Positions 15,976-23,516 of a stretch of 37,904 nucleotides of DNA are shown here, one piece after another. A program made the translations under genes and the position numbers. The stretch's first letter is position 1; each line of letters opens with the position of its first letter. The notes under the pieces are model-generated. The model was not told the DNA's origin and ran no database searches. It worked only from the letters and a program-made list of their open reading frames with translations. Source of the DNA: Treponema sp. (lineage in GTDB: Bacteria; Spirochaetota; Spirochaetia; Treponematales; Treponemataceae). The stretch covers positions 1-37,904 of the forward strand of contig JAHAZJ010000102.1 of NCBI GenBank assembly GCA_018385315.1, written 5' to 3'.

Positions 15976-15976
15976 A

Positions 15977-17503
15977 CTAGTTACCACTTGAAAGAGCTTT
16001 AAGAGGAGTAATCTTTAATGCTGAACGAACAGGATAAATATTACTTAAAAGACTTCCACATAAAGCAATAATAATTGTTACGATGATGATTTTGAAAGTT
16101 GGGGAGAAGTGTAATAATCCACCTCCAAGAATCATCTTTGCAATGCTGTTTGTAATTACAATGTTACAAGAATTGAAAATTGTCATTGCAATGAAGGCAA
16201 TAATTACACCAATTATTGCGGATATAAAAGTAAGAATAAATGTTTCGGTTGAAAAGAGAGTTTTTACAAATTTCTTTCCAGCACCAATAGCACGCATTGT
16301 ACCAATCTCACTTGTTCTTTCAATAACGCTTACGGTCATTGTATTCATAATGATAATGAATACTACAATTGCAAGGATAATAATCAAAATATTGAAAACT
16401 AAACCAATGCCTTCAACTGAACCAGAATAGGAATAAGCGGCTTGTTTCCAATCCATAACCTGAACATTTAAGTCTTCTGCTTGGAATTTTTCTCTTAATT
16501 CTGCAATGGTTTCTTTTTCCTTATCTGCTTTCATAAGGATAAATTGCCAGGAACCATCATCAGTTTTATTTAGCTGGTCGCGAAGAGTTGTATCACCAAG
16601 AATTGCATCAAAATCTGTTGTGTTAGCTGCTAAAATATCATGGTCTTCAGAAATATCACCAAAGAAATCCTCTGAGTCACCAAACAAGTCGTCTTCTGAA
16701 AGTTCTGAGATTGAAAGGTCTACAGAATCTGGCAATTCTTCTTTAAATGATGCTGCGTAAGTTAAATCTGCAAAGGAGCGGGCTAATTCTGGATTACAAT
16801 AAATAATCTGGAACATAGCAGAATTTTCGTTAGGTGGATTAAAAACACCAACAAGTTTAGCTTCACGAATAACACCTTTTGAGTTTGCACCCATAATAAG
16901 CAATGTATCTCCAATATTTAAATCTTCCTGATAAAGGCTGATGAATGCATTTTTAACCCGGGTATCAATCATAATTTCATTTGTACCAGGTGCGGGGTAA
17001 GTTCCTTCTACAAAATTTACACTAGGAAATGTATTCCAATATGTGTCTGCTTCACCGGCAAACAGCATGGAAATTGGAAGGTCGTCAAAACCAAGGTCAT
17101 CTCTGTCTGCAATGGCAGATAAATCCATTTCTAGACCTTTTGCTACAAGAACTTGGGCAGAAATTAATTTTGTCTGTTTTTTAATGCCGTCGGTTTCATC
17201 AACAATTTTCTGAACTTTTTCTAAATCTGGAATTGCAGGAATTTGAGGAATTTCTGTTGAAATGTTTGTAGAATTCATTCCAAAAATATCAATAATTGTA
17301 CCTTTGGGATTTTTAATTGCAATTGCGATGTCACCTGTATAATTTGCGCGGAAATCTTTTTCAAGTCCACGGTTCACGGATTCAAGGAAAGAGTTTCCCA
17401 TAACAACAATTGCAATACCAAAAATGAGGAATAATGCAATAATGATTGTTTTGGACTTATGCTCTTTTAAGTTCCGCATTGCCAATTTAATAATTTCTTT
17501 CAT
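15977..17503 (-). CDS. FtsX/MacB-family ABC transporter permease (first)
   Basis: A 508-residue permease with the same architecture as its downstream partner: N-terminal helix (LAMRNLKEHKSKTIIIALFLIFG), a large periplasmic domain, and three C-terminal helices with VIERTSEIGTMRAIGAGKK. Its periplasmic domain carries a strongly acidic insertion (ELSEDDLFGDSEDFFGDISED) that the partner lacks. The start at 17503 is chosen because TTGGAGAAACA precedes that ATG and the homologous N-terminus begins there; the longer frame would begin inside the ATPase stop region. Lol-type systems extract lipoproteins from the inner membrane, MacB-type ones push periplasmic substrates; the LolA-like gene downstream favours a Lol-like role. 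Confidence 0.9.
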   Translation of the reverse strand: MKEIIKLAMRNLKEHKSKTIIIALFLIFGIAIVVMGNSFLESVNRGLEKDFRANYTGDIAIAIKNPKGTIIDIFGMNSTNISTEIPQIPAIPDLEKVQKIVDETDGIKKQTKLISAQVLVAKGLEMDLSAIADRDDLGFDDLPISMLFAGEADTYWNTFPSVNFVEGTYPAPGTNEIMIDTRVKNAFISLYQEDLNIGDTLLIMGANSKGVIREAKLVGVFNPPNENSAMFQIIYCNPELARSFADLTYAASFKEELPDSVDLSISELSEDDLFGDSEDFFGDISEDHDILAANTTDFDAILGDTTLRDQLNKTDDGSWQFILMKADKEKETIAELREKFQAEDLNVQVMDWKQAAYSYSGSVEGIGLVFNILIIILAIVVFIIIMNTMTVSVIERTSEIGTMRAIGAGKKFVKTLFSTETFILTFISAIIGVIIAFIAMTIFNSCNIVITNSIAKMILGGGLLHFSPTFKIIIVTIIIALCGSLLSNIYPVRSALKITPLKALSSGN

Positions 17504-17535
17504 TGTTTCTCCAATTAATTTTTTTTGGTAACTCA

Positions 17536-18378
17536 CTATAATTTGTAAACATCAGAACCAGTTTTGTATTCATCATGAAGGATTTTTCCATCCAGAATAT
17601 GAACAACATGGTCACACATATCAACAATGCGAGAATCGTGAGTAGAAAAAATAAAGGTTGTTTGTAAATCAGGATCTTTATTTAATGATTTCATAAGTGA
17701 AAGAATCTGACTTGAGTTTGTAGAGTCCAGGTTTGCAGTTGGTTCATCAGCAAGGATTAATGGAGCTTTTGTAACAAGAGCGCGGGCAATTGCAACACGC
17801 TGGCGCTGACCACCAGAAAGTTCTGTTGCCTTGTGATCTTTCCAGTCTGTAAGACCTACTTTTTCAATTAAGTAGTTAATCCATTCTTTTTTCTGAGCCC
17901 TTGTAAAATCGTCTACAGGGCTTTTTGAAGCAGGATTTTTTGATTCCAGAATAAGTGGGAATTCTATATTTTCATAAACATTTAAAACTGGAATAAGGTT
18001 GAATGTCTGGAAAATAAAACCTAAATGGGAACGGCGTAAAGCTGTAATGTATTTGTCCAGTTTTTTAGGAACAGAAGTTAATTCTTTCTTTTTCTTTTCA
18101 CTAGAACCTGATGAAGCCCATCTTGTATTATTTACTTCTACCTGATTAAGTTTTACATCTTTGTAAACATCTGTATCACCAATAACAATAGAACCAGAGC
18201 TTGGTAAATCAATTAAGCCCATCATATTAAGAATTGTAGATTTACCAGAACCAGATGGTCCTGAAATGGCTGCAAATTCGCCTTTTTCGATTTTAAATGA
18301 AACACCTTTAACTGCTTCAACTCTCTGTTTTCCCATAGGATAACTTTTGTGAATGTCATGTAAACTGATAACCGACAT
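17536..18378 (-). CDS. LolD/MacB-type ABC transporter ATPase with an insertion
   Basis: A 280-residue ATPase with all core motifs: Walker A GPSGSGKST (40-48), Q-loop Q124 in FIFQTFN, signature LSGGQ (187-191), Walker B LILADEPT (207-214) and H247. It powers the two permeases encoded downstream. Between Walker A and the Q-loop there are about 35 extra residues (roughly 78-112), polar and Lys-rich, that ordinary LolD proteins of about 230 residues lack. TAGGAGGAATC before the ATG is a strong ribosome binding site. It is the first gene of a five-gene operon (ATPase, permease, permease, LolA-like, barrel). Confidence 0.95.
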   Translation of the reverse strand: MSVISLHDIHKSYPMGKQRVEAVKGVSFKIEKGEFAAISGPSGSGKSTILNMMGLIDLPSSGSIVIGDTDVYKDVKLNQVEVNNTRWASSGSSEKKKKELTSVPKKLDKYITALRRSHLGFIFQTFNLIPVLNVYENIEFPLILESKNPASKSPVDDFTRAQKKEWINYLIEKVGLTDWKDHKATELSGGQRQRVAIARALVTKAPLILADEPTANLDSTNSSQILSLMKSLNKDPDLQTTFIFSTHDSRIVDMCDHVVHILDGKILHDEYKTGSDVYKL

Positions 18379-18429
18379 GATTCCTCCTAAAGCAACGTAC
18401 TACAACGTTATAACTAATATTCGTTAACC

Positions 18430-18458
18430 ATAATAAATTCTGTTAGGAGTTACAACAA
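18430..18458 (-). promoter_or_regulatory. Likely promoter of the ABC/LolA-like operon
   Basis: On the minus strand, TTGTTG (18458-18453), a 17-nt spacer and TATTAT (18435-18430) lie about 51 nt before the ATPase start codon. Confidence 0.5.
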
Positions 18459-18464
18459 AATTCT

Positions 18465-18482
18465 AATAAGAACATTCTTATT
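18465..18482. promoter_or_regulatory. Perfect palindrome upstream of the -35 (operator candidate)
   Basis: AATAAGAA (18465-18472) and TTCTTATT (18475-18482) form an 8-nt-armed palindrome with a 2-nt centre. It sits just upstream of the proposed -35 box of the ABC operon, between rpoN and that operon. The size and symmetry suit a dimeric activator or repressor. A weak rpoN terminator is the alternative, but no T-run follows on the minus strand. Confidence 0.45.
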
Positions 18483-18497
18483 TTTGGATGTTTCCTT

Positions 18498-19919
18498 TTA
18501 GCGCTGATAAGAATTCTGAATGTTTAGTTGGGTTCTGTATTTTGTAACAGTTCTTCTTGCAATTTTTATGCCCTGCTGATTAAGTATTTGTGTAAGCTGT
18601 GAATCTGAAAGGTTTGCATTATGTGTTGCTTCAATAATCTGAGATAATTTGCTTTTAATGGTTTCGGAAGAAATTTTTTTTCCATTGTTTGTGTCTATTC
18701 CAGAAGTAAAGAAATAATCAGCAGGAAAAATACCCCATTGGCATTGAATATATTTGCTGTTTTTTTTGTTTGCCATGCGACTGACTGTAGATTCATGAAT
18801 ATTGCAGATTTTTGCTAATTGTCTGCGGGTAAGAGGAACCAGATTTCCTTTTCCTTCTAAAAAGAATTTTTTTTGAGCGGCAACGATGGCACAGCCTTGA
18901 AGAGCAATGGTATTTTTTCTATATAAAAGGCTTTGTATGAATTCTTTTCCCTCCACGAAATATTTTTTATTTTGTGGCATTTTTGAATAAACCGGATTTA
19001 AGCGAATTTCTGGAAGAATACCAGATGCATATTTTACCTGGAACCAAATTTTATCTGTTCCTTTTATTTTTCCATTTTCAAAATCATCTTCCCTAAGATA
19101 TCCCTCTTGGGGTTCTACAGTCAAAACTACATCTGGTTGATTAAAGCGAGAGGCATTTTCATCATAGGCGAATGCAGCGGCAGGATGTGGATTTAAATTT
19201 CGAATATAATCAATGGAATTTTGAACTTCTTCAATTGTTATTGGAATATTATCAATAGGGGTTTCAGCTGCAAAACTTTGGGAATGCCATTTTTCCAGAT
19301 ATTTTTTGATGTTTTTTTGCACCTGGGCACTAACAGGAGGAACTAAAAGCTCCAAATGATTATTTAAAAGAAAAAGTGTAAGTTCAGAAGCATCTGCTTT
19401 TACTTGTGCCTGAATTAAAAGACTTTCTTCTGGAGTTTTGCAGCAAACTCCTACAGGATCCAGATGATGAATTAAATCCATACATTTTGACAACATTTTT
19501 TTATTTTGCTGAGGACGATTTTTATCTAGCAAAGTAACAGGATCTAGCATGGAACCATAACAACCATTTTTATCCAGATTCTGAATTAAGGCAATGCAAA
19601 GACTATGTTCATCCTCTGAAAGCTTTTCAAGATTTACCTGATTTATTAAATGCTGCTGCAGTGTTTCTGTTTTATCTTCGGTCTGTTCAAGAATATTTTG
19701 ATTGTCTGATGAAGAAATTTTTTGTGAGTTTTTATAATTTATTTCGAAAGGATCAAAAACAATTTCCAGAGCTGGATTATTATCAACTGCTTTTAGAATT
19801 TCTTCTCGTAAATCTTTACTTCCCATGGCCAGATACTTTAAGGTCTGGATTTGCTGTTGAGACATTTTTTGAAGCTGAAGGTCTGTTTGAAATTGATTCT
19901 GATTAGCAGTAATTCCCAT
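18498..19919 (-). CDS. rpoN: RNA polymerase sigma-54 factor
   Basis: A 473-residue sigma-54, which directs polymerase to -24/-12 promoters that need enhancer-binding ATPases. The Gln-rich region I (QFQTDLQLQKMSQQQIQTL) is at the N-terminus, the core-binding region is in the middle, a helix-turn-helix (LTRRQLAKICNIHESTVSRM) follows, and the diagnostic RpoN box ARRTVTKYR lies at about 454-462. A longer frame begins at 19955, but the start at 19919 puts region I at the N-terminus as in the family, and an extended -10 box (19947-19939) lies between the two candidates. The gene is divergent from the DUF1015 gene with only 59 bp between starts. Regulon members cannot be inferred here. Confidence 0.95.
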   Translation of the reverse strand: MGITANQNQFQTDLQLQKMSQQQIQTLKYLAMGSKDLREEILKAVDNNPALEIVFDPFEINYKNSQKISSSDNQNILEQTEDKTETLQQHLINQVNLEKLSEDEHSLCIALIQNLDKNGCYGSMLDPVTLLDKNRPQQNKKMLSKCMDLIHHLDPVGVCCKTPEESLLIQAQVKADASELTLFLLNNHLELLVPPVSAQVQKNIKKYLEKWHSQSFAAETPIDNIPITIEEVQNSIDYIRNLNPHPAAAFAYDENASRFNQPDVVLTVEPQEGYLREDDFENGKIKGTDKIWFQVKYASGILPEIRLNPVYSKMPQNKKYFVEGKEFIQSLLYRKNTIALQGCAIVAAQKKFFLEGKGNLVPLTRRQLAKICNIHESTVSRMANKKNSKYIQCQWGIFPADYFFTSGIDTNNGKKISSETIKSKLSQIIEATHNANLSDSQLTQILNQQGIKIARRTVTKYRTQLNIQNSYQR

Positions 19920-19938
19920 GGCAATTTTCTCTATGCTA

Positions 19939-19947
19939 ATTGTAGCA
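19939..19947 (-). promoter_or_regulatory. Extended -10 promoter of rpoN
   Basis: The minus strand reads TGCTACAAT, 19 nt before the chosen ATG, leaving a leader of about 12 nt with AGAGAAA. The -35 is poor. This supports the shorter rpoN start. Confidence 0.5.
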
Positions 19948-19965
19948 CAATTCATTCCATAACAG

Positions 19966-19971
19966 TATACT
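19966..19971 (+). promoter_or_regulatory. -10 box of the DUF1015 operon, 7 nt from ATG
   Basis: TATACT is followed by 7 nt and then the ATG at 19979. No Shine-Dalgarno sequence is possible in that space, so the transcript is probably leaderless. The upstream hexamer is weak. Confidence 0.5.
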
Positions 19972-19978
19972 TGAAATT

Positions 19979-21307
19979 ATGAAAAACATTGAAGAATTTG
20001 GAATTAGAGTTCCAGAAATTTTATTACCTAAAAAATTGGATTTAGCAAGCTGGTCTGTTATTGCATGTGACCAGTATACTCAGGATTTGGATTATTGGAA
20101 AAAGGCAGAAGCTAATGCGGGAAATAATCCTTCTACGTTAAAATTGATTTTGCCTGAAGTATATTTAAATTCTCCAGATAAGCCTGAAAGAATCAAAAAA
20201 ATCAGAGAAACAATGAAAGAATATCTTGCATCTGATGTTTTTGCTCCAGTTAAAAAATCATTCATTTATATAGAAAGAAAGACAGCTTTTGGTAGAATGC
20301 GTAAAGGTTTGGTGGCTCAAATTGATCTTGAAACCTACGAATGGAAACCTTTTTCAAATGCGAATATCCGTGCTACAGAAGCAACAATTGTTGAACGTAT
20401 TCCACCAAGAATGGAAATCCGTCGTGGTGCAAGCCTTGAACTTCCTCATATTATGCTTTTGGTAAATGACAAAGAAAAACTTTTGGTTGAAGGTGCTGGC
20501 CAGATTGCAAAAAAACATTCTCCATTGTATGACGGTCAGTTAATGAATAATGGAGGTTCTATTACAGGCTGGGCTTTGGAATCAAAAGAAGAACTTGATG
20601 TTGTTACAAAAGCTGTTAATAAAATTGCTGAACAGAATGCTGCTCCAGATGGTTCAACTTTCCTTTTTGCTGTAGGAGATGGAAATCACTCCCTTGCAAC
20701 TGCAAAAGCGGTGTGGGATGAATACAAGGTTCAGTTAAAAGAAAAAGGTGTTTCTGATGAAGAAATAAAAGAAAATCCTGTAAGATATGCTCTTGTTGAA
20801 ATAGTAAACATTTATGATGAAGGTTTAACTTTTGAACCAATTCACCGTGTTATTTTTGACATTGATACTGAAAAATTAATTTCATATCTTTGCGAAAAGC
20901 TTTCTGGAAAATCGGAAGAGGTTGAATCAAAAGATAAACTGGAAAAGCTTGTAAAAGCTTCTGAGGCAGATTTTGGTTTTGCATTTGTAAAAGAAGGCAA
21001 GCAGAAATATGTTTATCTTAAAACTGAAATAAAAGAACTTGCTGTTGCTCGTCTTCAGCCAGAAATTGATTCATTTCTTAAACAGGAAGAAAATCAAAAA
21101 GCAGAAATTGACTATATTCATGGAACAGAAGAGGTTTTGGCCCTTGGTACTAAAGCTAATGGCACCGGGATTCTCCTTCCGCCAATTGCAAAAGACAGTT
21201 TCTTTGAAACAATTAATGGTCGAGGTCCTCTTCCAAGAAAAAGTTTTTCCATGGGCGAAGCTGATGAGAAAAGATTTTATCTTGAATGCAGACAATTATT
21301 CTGTTAA
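19979..21307 (+). CDS. DUF1015-family protein
   Basis: A 442-residue soluble protein of the DUF1015 family, whose biochemical role is not established. It has the family's N-terminal pattern (KLDLASWSVIACDQYTQD), the central GDGNHSLATAKA motif (GDGNHS at 233-238), and NPVRYALVEIVNIYDEGLTFEPIHR downstream. The GDGNH motif has a catalytic or ligand-binding look but no assigned reaction. The gene begins right after a -10 box without a ribosome binding site. It lies 12 nt upstream of glgX on the same strand and so is probably co-transcribed with the glycogen genes; a functional link is only suggested by position. Confidence 0.9.
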   Translation: MKNIEEFGIRVPEILLPKKLDLASWSVIACDQYTQDLDYWKKAEANAGNNPSTLKLILPEVYLNSPDKPERIKKIRETMKEYLASDVFAPVKKSFIYIERKTAFGRMRKGLVAQIDLETYEWKPFSNANIRATEATIVERIPPRMEIRRGASLELPHIMLLVNDKEKLLVEGAGQIAKKHSPLYDGQLMNNGGSITGWALESKEELDVVTKAVNKIAEQNAAPDGSTFLFAVGDGNHSLATAKAVWDEYKVQLKEKGVSDEEIKENPVRYALVEIVNIYDEGLTFEPIHRVIFDIDTEKLISYLCEKLSGKSEEVESKDKLEKLVKASEADFGFAFVKEGKQKYVYLKTEIKELAVARLQPEIDSFLKQEENQKAEIDYIHGTEEVLALGTKANGTGILLPPIAKDSFFETINGRGPLPRKSFSMGEADEKRFYLECRQLFC

Positions 21308-21319
21308 AATCGGGTAATT

Positions 21320-23437
21320 ATGTCTGAATATATCACTAAAAGCGGTAATCCTTATTCTCTTGGCTCTACAATTACAGCAGAAGGTGTAAACTTTGCTATA
21401 TACAGTAGAGATGCTACAAGGGTTACTTTATTCTTATTTGATGCTGGCGATGCAAAAAATGCCAGTGTCTCATTTGACCTGGATAGTGAAAAAAACCGCA
21501 CTGGTGATATTTGGCATATTGAGATTTGTGGATTAAAAGCGGGAGCCTTATATCTTTATAAAGTTGACGGTCCATATGACCCGCCAAAGGGCTTGCGTTT
21601 TAATTATCATAAATATCTGTTTGATCCATATGCAAAGGCATTTTCCAGCGGCTCTGTTTTCCGTTCTTACAATAAACTTCACAAGATTGGTTTTAATGCA
21701 AATGAGGGTGGAGAACTTTTTGATTTATCAGATTTCCCAAAATGTGTAGTCGTTGATGATAAAGATTTTGATTGGGAAGGGGACAAGCCGCTTAATTATC
21801 CATTAGATAAAACAGTAATTTACGAAACTCATTTACAAGGGTTTACTGCTTCTAAAACCTCTAATACTGCTCCTGAGATTGCAGGAACATATAAAGGTTT
21901 CACATCAAAAATCGATTATTTAAAAGAGTTAGGAATTACTTCTGTAGAGTTACTTCCAGTTTTTGAATTTGATGAAAATGAAAATGGTAATTCTAATCCA
22001 AGAACCGGAGAAAGCCTTGTAAATTATTGGGGATACAGCACAATTGGTTTTTTTGCTCCAAAAACTTCATATGCGGCAAATAAAACTCCAGGTGCTTCTG
22101 TAAATGAATTTAAGCAGATGGTTAAAGAACTTCATAAAGCAGGAATCGAAGTTATTCTTGATGTTGTTTATAATCATACTGCAGAAGGAAATGAACACGG
22201 TTATACTTTTGAATTCCGTGGATTGCAGAATAATGTTTATTATTCACTTCCTTCATATGAAAAACAGTATTACATGAATTATAGTGGATGTGGCAATTCA
22301 ATGAATTGTAATCATCCTGTTGTATATCAAATGATTTTGGATAGTCTTCGTTATTGGGTTGTTCAAATGCATGTTGATGGTTTCCGTTTTGATTTAGCTT
22401 CAATTTTAACAAGAAATCAGGTTGGAGCAGTTACAGAATTTCCAGCAATTACAACTGCAATTAATGAAGATCCAATTCTGTCTAAGACAAAGATAATTGC
22501 AGAACCTTGGGATTGCGGGGGGCTTTATCAGTTGGGTGGCTTCCCTGGTGGAAACAGATGGTCAGAATGGAATGGTCGCTTTAGAGATGATATGCGCCGT
22601 TTTATTCGTGGTGATGAAGGTGCTGTTACTGCAGCAGCCACAAGACTTGCAGGAAGTTCAGACTGTTATAATCATTCAGGAAGAACACCTTTAGCTTCAA
22701 TCAATTTTGTTACAGCCCATGATGGTTTTACTTTAAACGATTTGGTAAGCTTTAATATTAAACACAATGAAGAGAATGGTGAAAATAACCGGGATGGTTC
22801 AGATGATAATTTAAGTTATAATCACGGTTTTGAAGGTCATAGTGTTAATCCTAAAATTGAACATTTAAGAGAGAAAAAGATTCGTTCTTTCTTTATATAT
22901 TTAATGTTATCTCAAGGTGTACCAATGATGCTTTTTGGAGACGAAGTAAGACGTACCCAAAATGGTAATAACAATGCCTATTGTCAGAATAATGAAACTG
23001 GATGGATGGACTGGTCATTGGTAGAAAAAAATGCCGGATTGTTCCGGTTTGTAAAGATTTTGATAGCTTTAAGAAAAAACAATCCTGTATTTAGAAGAAA
23101 AGAGTTTTTTGGAGAAAATAACATGTCTGCCCAGGAAATTAATTGGTATGATATTAATGCTAAAACTCCAGATTGGGAAAAACAGAATAGATTCCTTGCA
23201 TTTAAACTCTCAGATAAAAATGCTCAAACTGATTTTTATGTTGCCACCAGCATGGAAATTTATGATTTGACAATTACTTTACCAGCTTTACCGGGAAAAA
23301 AATGGTATCGCGTTGCTGATACTGATTTTGAAAGCCCTAAAGATATTTTAGAAAGTGGAAAGGAAGAATTATTGCCTGAACAAAGACGATATGTTTTAGT
23401 TTCAGGATCTTCCGTAATTTTAATGAGTAAGGCATAA
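21320..23437 (+). CDS. glgX: Glycogen debranching enzyme (isoamylase type, GlgX)
   Basis: A 705-residue GH13 enzyme that cleaves alpha-1,6 branches of glycogen or limit dextrins. It has an N-terminal CBM48 domain (about 10-110), then the (beta/alpha)8 barrel with region I DVVYNH (281-286), nucleophile D358 in DGFRFD, acid/base E395 in AEPWD and D468 in TAHDGF. The segment ENGENNRDGSDDNLSYNHGFEG is characteristic of the GlgX/TreX group. It is followed 79 nt later by glycogen phosphorylase, the usual partner in glycogen breakdown. The ribosome binding site (GGG) is weak, so coupling to the DUF1015 gene 12 nt upstream is likely. Confidence 0.95.
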   Translation: MSEYITKSGNPYSLGSTITAEGVNFAIYSRDATRVTLFLFDAGDAKNASVSFDLDSEKNRTGDIWHIEICGLKAGALYLYKVDGPYDPPKGLRFNYHKYLFDPYAKAFSSGSVFRSYNKLHKIGFNANEGGELFDLSDFPKCVVVDDKDFDWEGDKPLNYPLDKTVIYETHLQGFTASKTSNTAPEIAGTYKGFTSKIDYLKELGITSVELLPVFEFDENENGNSNPRTGESLVNYWGYSTIGFFAPKTSYAANKTPGASVNEFKQMVKELHKAGIEVILDVVYNHTAEGNEHGYTFEFRGLQNNVYYSLPSYEKQYYMNYSGCGNSMNCNHPVVYQMILDSLRYWVVQMHVDGFRFDLASILTRNQVGAVTEFPAITTAINEDPILSKTKIIAEPWDCGGLYQLGGFPGGNRWSEWNGRFRDDMRRFIRGDEGAVTAAATRLAGSSDCYNHSGRTPLASINFVTAHDGFTLNDLVSFNIKHNEENGENNRDGSDDNLSYNHGFEGHSVNPKIEHLREKKIRSFFIYLMLSQGVPMMLFGDEVRRTQNGNNNAYCQNNETGWMDWSLVEKNAGLFRFVKILIALRKNNPVFRRKEFFGENNMSAQEINWYDINAKTPDWEKQNRFLAFKLSDKNAQTDFYVATSMEIYDLTITLPALPGKKWYRVADTDFESPKDILESGKEELLPEQRRYVLVSGSSVILMSKA

Positions 23438-23485
23438 GTTCTTACAGCTTATGCTCTCTGCGCAAAACTTATATTACCTAAGTTG

Positions 23486-23510
23486 ACTGGATGTGTTTCC
23501 AGTTTGGAGG
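23486..23510 (+). promoter_or_regulatory. Hairpin next to the glgP ribosome binding site
   Basis: ACTGGA (23486-23491) and TCCAGT (23498-23503) form a 6-bp hairpin with a 6-nt loop, 2 nt before the GGAGG at 23506-23510. Both a GGA in the stem and the GGA of the binding site lie within 20 nt. This could tune glgP translation, for example by a GGA-binding regulator such as CsrA; no regulator is shown. Confidence 0.35.
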
Positions 23511-23516
23511 AATTTT

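Noticed and set aside
15977..17536. Longer start for the first permease overlapping the ATPase stop
   Set aside because: The ATG at 17503 has a proper ribosome binding site and matches the family N-terminus; the upstream extension adds no recognisable sequence.
18465..18482. Intrinsic terminator of rpoN
   Set aside because: The stem is short and is not followed by a T-run on the minus strand, so an operator is the better reading.
22152..22412. Antisense frames inside glgX, glgP, ptsI and other large genes
   Set aside because: No ribosome binding sites, composition expected of antisense reading in an AT-rich genome, and a complete enzyme domain on the opposite strand.
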